From Bryopsis sp. KO-2023 (taxonomy: Eukaryota > Chlorophyta > Ulvophyceae > Bryopsidales > Bryopsidaceae), in contig BSYQ01000010.1 of the NCBI GenBank assembly GCA_030272585.1, positions 4,340,001 to 4,404,000 of the forward strand: DNA of 64,000 bases. Reading direction: 5' to 3'. The first letter of the stretch is position 1. Each line of letters begins with the position of its first letter. Below the pieces are notes generated by a model. That model was given only the letters and a program-made list of their open reading frames with translations, had not been told where the DNA came from and searched no databases. Positions 58,996 through 64,000 of the stretch are shown piece after piece. Position numbers and translations under genes: made by a program.

Positions 58996-61900
58996 ACCAA
59001 GTAGCCCTTCGAAGGTTCGGTGTGGGGAAAAAACGAGCGCTGCTGTGGGGGGTGCTTTGAAGGGCGAACGGTTGGGTCTTGCACTGGAGGGAGTTCACGC
59101 TGGGGGGAGGTGTTTGCTGGGTGGGGGGTGGTTCTGAGAGGCCATCGTCTGGGGTAGTTTTGTAATTGTTTGCTTCGGGAGGTGAACAAGCTGTCTCAAG
59201 GGGAAAGGGGTCTTTAATTGTGGAGTTGCAGCTGTCACTGCATAGAGTGGGGAGGTGGTTGTATGTTAGATCCCTACGGGATTTCCACCACCCCCGCTCC
59301 CCTCTGAAAAAGAAGAAACCATTTTCTTGGGCGCCTTCCTCCCCTGTCAGGTTGGAAGCTGCGGGGTAGCTTATGTTCGATTCAGTCACCAAGGCATTGC
59401 AAGATTCGGTAGTAGAGCAAGGAGGGACAGCAATTTTTAGCACACGAAAAAAATGGCAAAAAAAGAATAAATTAATGTTGGTGTTTGGAAGACAGGGGGG
59501 GGTCGAGGGTGGGGTATTCAGAAAGAAACATGGATGAAAAAGAAAAATCCCCGGGAAAGAAGGAAAAAAACAAAACAAAAAACACGAAAAACAAACCAGG
59601 AAAACCCCAGAGGGGGAAAAGGGGACCGAAAAAAAAATGGGTACATGTCGACACAAAGAAACATAGAAAGTGAATTGCACTACTTGAGTTGTGATGAGCA
59701 CTGGGACAGTGTGCGTTGGAGTGTCAATCAAAATAGGAAGGCTCAGATGCCTGTCATACATAGGGGATTTTCAAACTCCTCCTCTTCCCCCCCCCCTCCC
59801 TTTTCTCCGAAAACAAAAGGTGACTTTTTACATAGATTAATGACAATTCAGTATTCGTTGGGATGTGGTGGATTGGAGAAGGGGAAGCTTGGGGACCGCA
59901 AACTTCTTATTCTTGTTTTCCTGGAATTGGGGCATGGCAGTTGTTGTTGCTTCAGAGGGCTTGTAGTTTTCTGTTCACAAACAGAAAAAAATCACCTTGG
60001 GGCTTATTGTGTGGGAAATTGAGGCAAAATCTGTATCGACTGAAACTTGAGTCAGCTGATATCAAAACACACGGCAGCGATTTCTTCCTAGGTGGAGTTC
60101 TTTCTGAGGTTTATCTTCGGGGGTCAGTGGTTTTGGATTTTGGCGGTTACGTAAGGATGGGCTGCCTAAGAATCTCGGGTGATTAGTCAACTTACAGGCT
60201 TGGGTGGTGGAGAGGGGTGTTCTTTGAAGGACAACGTTTTTTTTTGTTCTCTCTTTTTCCAAGGAGATGGTTAGAGACAGGGTGAAAAGGGATACCAATG
60301 GATGTCTGCTGATTTTGCACACAAAGACTTACCCCTGCCTTGTCGTGATTCGAAAAAAAACACAAAAAGAACAGCATGCTGATATTTTCCAGCCTCTTCT
60401 GCAGCTTTTTTTTTCTGATGGGGAAAGATACAGTTGAATTTTTCAGGGGTTTTGCTTTTGTGTGCTGTGGGGAAGGTAAAAGGTGGGGTGGGGGCAAATT
60501 GGAGTGGCAGTTGAGATTCAAGGGGAGAGTTTTGCATCGGGTGGGTTCACCCTTGCTTCGAAAAAGAAGAAAGTAGGGGAGGTTGGGGGAAGAAAAAAAT
60601 GGACAAAAGCCTTCAGAAAGAAAGGAGTTTTAATTTCAGTGTGGTCCATCGAGGGGGAATAATCTATTTGTAACAGTGCAAAAACATCCATTGTTTTGCT
60701 TGGAGAACGCGAGTGTTTCTCTGCATTATCTTTTCTTTTCTGATTTGGGGCGGAACAAGGGCATACCTTGGGTTTTAGGGAAGGGTGGGGTTGGGTAAAG
60801 GAAGGTGTTTATTCGAGTTGCTGAATGCCATGGGAGAAGAGTTCTAATTGTGATGTATCTCTAAATTGTAATGTAAAAAAAAAGAAAGCAAAAAAATTGT
60901 TGTTTTTAGCCTTATCGAGGTACTGCTGTAACATTGTGAAATCGAGCTAGCTTGATAAAATCGCGAAATTGTATGTAGGATTCGGGGTCGATTCTCATTA
61001 CTGTTGTGCTGTGTTGGAATTGGGTTGGTGGCTACTGTGTCAGATTTTGTTCTGTGATTTTTTGCCCCACCTTTCTGGTATTAGTATCATCAATTGCAAC
61101 TGATTGTAGGCATCTTGTGGGGTGACAGGAAACGGCTTTCTGCTTGAAACCTACTGCAAGAAGTCTTGTCATGCTTATTTTTCGTCCATCAGTATTTTTG
61201 CAGATAATTCGCTTGGGTCGGTTGCTGTAAGTTTCCAAAAATTGTAACACCATGGTGCAGCAAAATGCCTTCTAAGGAAAGGATCGATTCCAGCCAGTAC
61301 TGAACGGTGAACGGACTTGCTTAATTGTAGACTTGGAAATGGGGAAAAGTTTGGTTGTGTTTTTTTTCTTCTACTTGCTGGCTGGGATACCAAAGTGGCA
61401 ATGTTTTCGATTGGACTTAGAGCAGGGTGAGTCATCGCCTGGCTTTCTGGCTTTTCGCGGACAGGAGCTTCAGTGTTTTCTGTGCCCTTTGGTCGTTTCT
61501 GTTCGAAGGCGGCGAACCAAGTACTTATTGCGTTCCTGTATCACCTGAAACCGCCAGAGTTTTCTTTTGTGAGACGTAGTCTACCTCGCGGCGACCGCGC
61601 CAGTCTACCCCGCAATTTTCCGTTTGGAGGAAAAATCAGTCATTTGTTAGACAAAATTTAGTTTTAGCGAAACAAAGCGCTAAAACTGAATTCTGCGGGA
61701 ACTCTTAACAAAGTTTACCAAACCAGTTACCACCGCAAACAAAGTCACCAAACTGTCAGTCATATGGGCTTCTGGATGGTTTACTGGTGCTAGATATTCA
61801 AATCGCAACTCCGCGCACCGTGCTTCAAATCCCTAAAATAATATTTGAAAGATACCAGCCAACCCAAGGGCGGCGAGCGTGCAAAAGAACTAACGTTTCA

Positions 61901-62215
61901 AGGTACCTTGCTGAAGCGGGCGACTGCTTGTTGACCTTCAAAATACCTTTCTTAGAAACGAAAGCAGGAATACACCGTCGCTTCTTTGAAACCTCGTCTT
62001 TACAGCGACAGCTTGAGGTCTGATATTGGCAGGGTCGCTCAAACCTACAGCTGTTGCAAAAACATATCTACGCACACATATCTTCGCCGGCGCCTGTTCG
62101 GTGTTTTGTGTTGGGAACTCCTGAATCAGTTTTCATCGCTGACACAGAGTTTCTTCGCGATGTATACCAGGTGGGTGGTGATCAGGGCACGGCGTTGCTT
62201 AGGCTCGACGGTACA
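58996..62215. other. 3.2-kb spacer, no gene supported
   Basis: G- and A-homopolymer-rich in its first two thirds. The longest frame (283 codons, minus, 59761-58910) is Pro/Phe-rich, overlaps the previous gene's last exon antisense and lacks domain or splice evidence. From about 61.5 kb the base composition becomes more mixed, probably the cupin gene's promoter and 5' UTR. Confidence 0.5.
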
Positions 62216-62755
62216 ATGGCGGGAACGACCAAGGTGGACGAGATCATATCGGCCCTATCACTGGTGAAACACGTGGAGGGTGGGTGTTTCCGGGAGACTT
62301 ATCGTAGCAAGGGCAACGTCTCGACGGACCGAAAGGGAGGCGAGCGTTCGACGATGACTTCCATTTTTTACTTGCTTACGAAGGACTACCCCATTTGTCT
62401 GCCCACTATTAACAAATCGGATCACGTTCACTATTTCCACGATGGCTCCCCCCTCACATATTTTTTCATTGACGAGGAGGGCAAGATGCACACCGCCAAA
62501 CTTGGACGGGATGTCAGCAAAGGTGAGGTGCCTCAGTTTGTTGTACCTGGTGGATGTGTCAAAGCAGCTCTGCTGGAGTCTGGAGAATATGCACTGTTTG
62601 GTGAAGCAGTCGCACCGGGTTTTGATTACCAAGACATGAGGCAGCTGGGGGCAGATGAAGTTCAGGCTTTGTTTCCAGAAATGTGGAAGAAAGTGAGCGA
62701 GTATATGAGTGGACCTCATAAAAACAATGGGAGAATTCGACAAAATGGAGAGTAA
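62216..62755 (+). CDS. Cupin_5 (DUF985) family protein, 179 aa
   Basis: Intronless. The start MAGTTKVDEIISALSL at 62216 places the hallmark EGGCFRETYRS near residue 22-32, as in bacterial and plant DUF985 proteins. Further family blocks are SIFYLLT, HVHYFHDGSPLTYF (candidate metal-binding histidines in the beta-barrel), VVPGGCVKAALL, YALFGEAVAPGFDYQDM and the terminal helix LFPEMWKKV. The length is typical (160-180 aa). The family adopts an RmlC-like cupin barrel; a general function is not established. The frame is open 54 codons further upstream to ATG 62054, but that extension contains a donor-like CAG|GTGGGT and looks like 5' UTR. Confidence 0.86.
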   Translation: MAGTTKVDEIISALSLVKHVEGGCFRETYRSKGNVSTDRKGGERSTMTSIFYLLTKDYPICLPTINKSDHVHYFHDGSPLTYFFIDEEGKMHTAKLGRDVSKGEVPQFVVPGGCVKAALLESGEYALFGEAVAPGFDYQDMRQLGADEVQALFPEMWKKVSEYMSGPHKNNGRIRQNGE

Positions 62756-64000
62756 TCTCTCCAATAACTGACAGAACTCTGACAAGTGGAATGTTTGGCA
62801 TAATTTTTTTTTATTCCTGTTTATGAGTATCGGTTCATTTCTGGTGCCTAATTTAACAGTGTCAGATGCTGGGGATTGACAGAACGAAACATCATGAACC
62901 TTTTACCTTTTTTTTTTTTTGACCTTATCTCTACTCTTCTGATCAGTCGTGTATAGAAATATACACTTTTGGTTTCAAATTTGTTCATTGTTTGTAATTG
63001 GGAACAAGGAAAAGTGCACTTTTTTTTTCTAATTTTCAGTCCTCACATATCGGGCTGAGGAAAAACCAAGTGTCAAGATGGGGGATGATCATCCTTTAAT
63101 TCTTGCTGTTAAAAGAAAAATTTGTGTTCCTGTGATCTTCACAACAAGTTGTGAAAATGTTTTGTTCTTTTTCCTTGTGGGACATTGTGAATGGCCTGTT
63201 GTTATGATTGTTGATTGTTGTGCTCTTCAATTGATTTTGGCTCTCTTTCTAGCTTTCAGTCTCATTCTACCAAGAAATTGTAGGAATGAGTGAATCCCCT
63301 ACACCAAAACTTGTAGAAGCATCCAAGAGCAGAGCAAAGAATACTTCCTATTCAAAACAACTGCTCTACTTAGTTTTTTGATTTAAATAAATTAAAAAAT
63401 TGCAAAAAAAGATGTAGACCTGTTTGACAAAGCTAAAATAATAGTTGAACATGTTACAAACCAAAAATAAAAAATTGATTGTGCAATCGAACTTTGTCAG
63501 ACCCACAGGAGCACCTCAGAGCGGCAATTTTTTTATCTTTGGGCATCTTCCACTCACAGATAAATTGTACTGTTTCTTCAAGAAATAAAATCGTGGAAAT
63601 GCACTGAATGTTAGAATTCTCCCAAAGCCTTGGTAAACGGCACATTCAAGAAAGGTCACTAAAAGTGAAAAATCCCCCCCTCCTTCCCAAAAAATAGAGG
63701 AACCCCCCCTGATTCTTTTTCCAAAGTAATAATTGCTGTTTTCCAGGGTACTGTATTTGGGGTGAAGTGGGGCGGGGGGGTGTATTGCCAAGCAAAACTT
63801 CTTCTCCTTGAGAGGGATACTAAAGCCAATCAATGAAACTAATCGCAACTATCAGTGACCCTGTCGAGCAGCATTGTGACTCGAATGAAACATAACCATT
63901 GCTGCGACAGTGAGGACCTCCAAAGAGGTGGCAGTCAGATTGACGGCTCCCATGTTTTGACGGTGAACAGCAGATTGAATTGAATGGCATAAAGTGATTT
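62756..64000. other. Right-edge region, no supported gene
   Basis: AT-rich sequence with homopolymers. A minus-strand frame at about 63952-63856 could be a terminal exon of a gene beyond the window, but it has no convincing acceptor. Confidence 0.45.

Noticed and set aside
58910-59761. 283-codon minus-strand frame
   Set aside because: Overlaps the last exon of the AF4-like gene antisense; Pro/Phe-rich, without recognisable motifs.
63856-63952. Possible terminal exon at the right edge, minus strand
   Set aside because: No convincing acceptor, and too short to judge.
1-64000. tRNA, rRNA, CRISPR, transposable elements or integrated virus
   Set aside because: No tRNA T-loop and acceptor pairs, rRNA blocks, regular repeat-spacer arrays, transposase, integrase or reverse-transcriptase motifs were seen in the sequence or frames.

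Overview
This window is nuclear DNA from a eukaryote. Genes are split by many short GT-AG introns (mostly 60-400 bp), both strands are used, and spacers are rich in A, T and G homopolymer runs. Several predicted proteins are of green-lineage type: a three-domain plant-type tRNA ligase, a plant-type NADH hydroxypyruvate reductase, a double A/B-barrel protein with a plastid-like leader, and a PPR protein. AATAAA motifs follow several stop codons. Together this suggests a green alga, more likely a streptophyte alga than a land plant, but this is inference and the species cannot be read from the sequence. All exon chains were built by hand from splice motifs, reading-frame phase and protein family resemblance.

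Left part (1-18.4 kb). The 3' end of an unidentified + strand gene (1-482) faces a lysine/glutamate-rich nuclear-type protein (2373-1511, minus). A 13-exon tRNA ligase (9450-3060, minus) is divergent from a six-exon STK16-like kinase (9804-12334, plus), with 353 bp between the starts. A six-exon hydroxypyruvate reductase (15899-13187, minus) is divergent from a FHIT-like HIT hydrolase (16245-17363, plus). A single-exon stress-response A/B-barrel protein (17434-18324, plus) starts only 70 bp after the FHIT stop.

Middle (20-39.5 kb). Two tandem, intronless, paralogous six-pass membrane proteins (20243-21061 and 22025-22849) are followed by the main feature. This is an 11-exon minus-strand gene (39462-23635) predicted to encode about 4,678 residues. 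It is an RNF213/mysterin-like giant AAA+ protein with a CBM20-like N-terminal domain, paired AAA+ modules and an RZ zinc finger, but no RING finger that I can see.

Right part (39.5-64 kb). A 14-exon PPR gene (42953-49017) has its repeat array split by an insert of about 640 residues, low-complexity and repetitive. Then come a five-exon four-pass membrane protein (53725-52579, minus), a multi-exon gene whose C-terminal half recalls the AF4/FMR2 C-terminal homology region (55783-58995, plus), and a DUF985 cupin (62216-62755, plus). The large spacers (39.5-42.9, 49.0-52.6, 59.0-62.2, 62.8-64 kb) show no gene I can support. I saw no tRNA, rRNA, transposase, reverse transcriptase or CRISPR.

The genes do not form one pathway. 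They cover RNA repair and processing (tRNA ligase, PPR), photorespiration (hydroxypyruvate reductase), nucleotide signalling (FHIT) and membrane-trafficking kinase signalling (STK16). The giant RNF213-like protein is the best candidate for unexplored biology: a ubiquitin or cell-autonomous immunity factor in an apparent photosynthetic protist.
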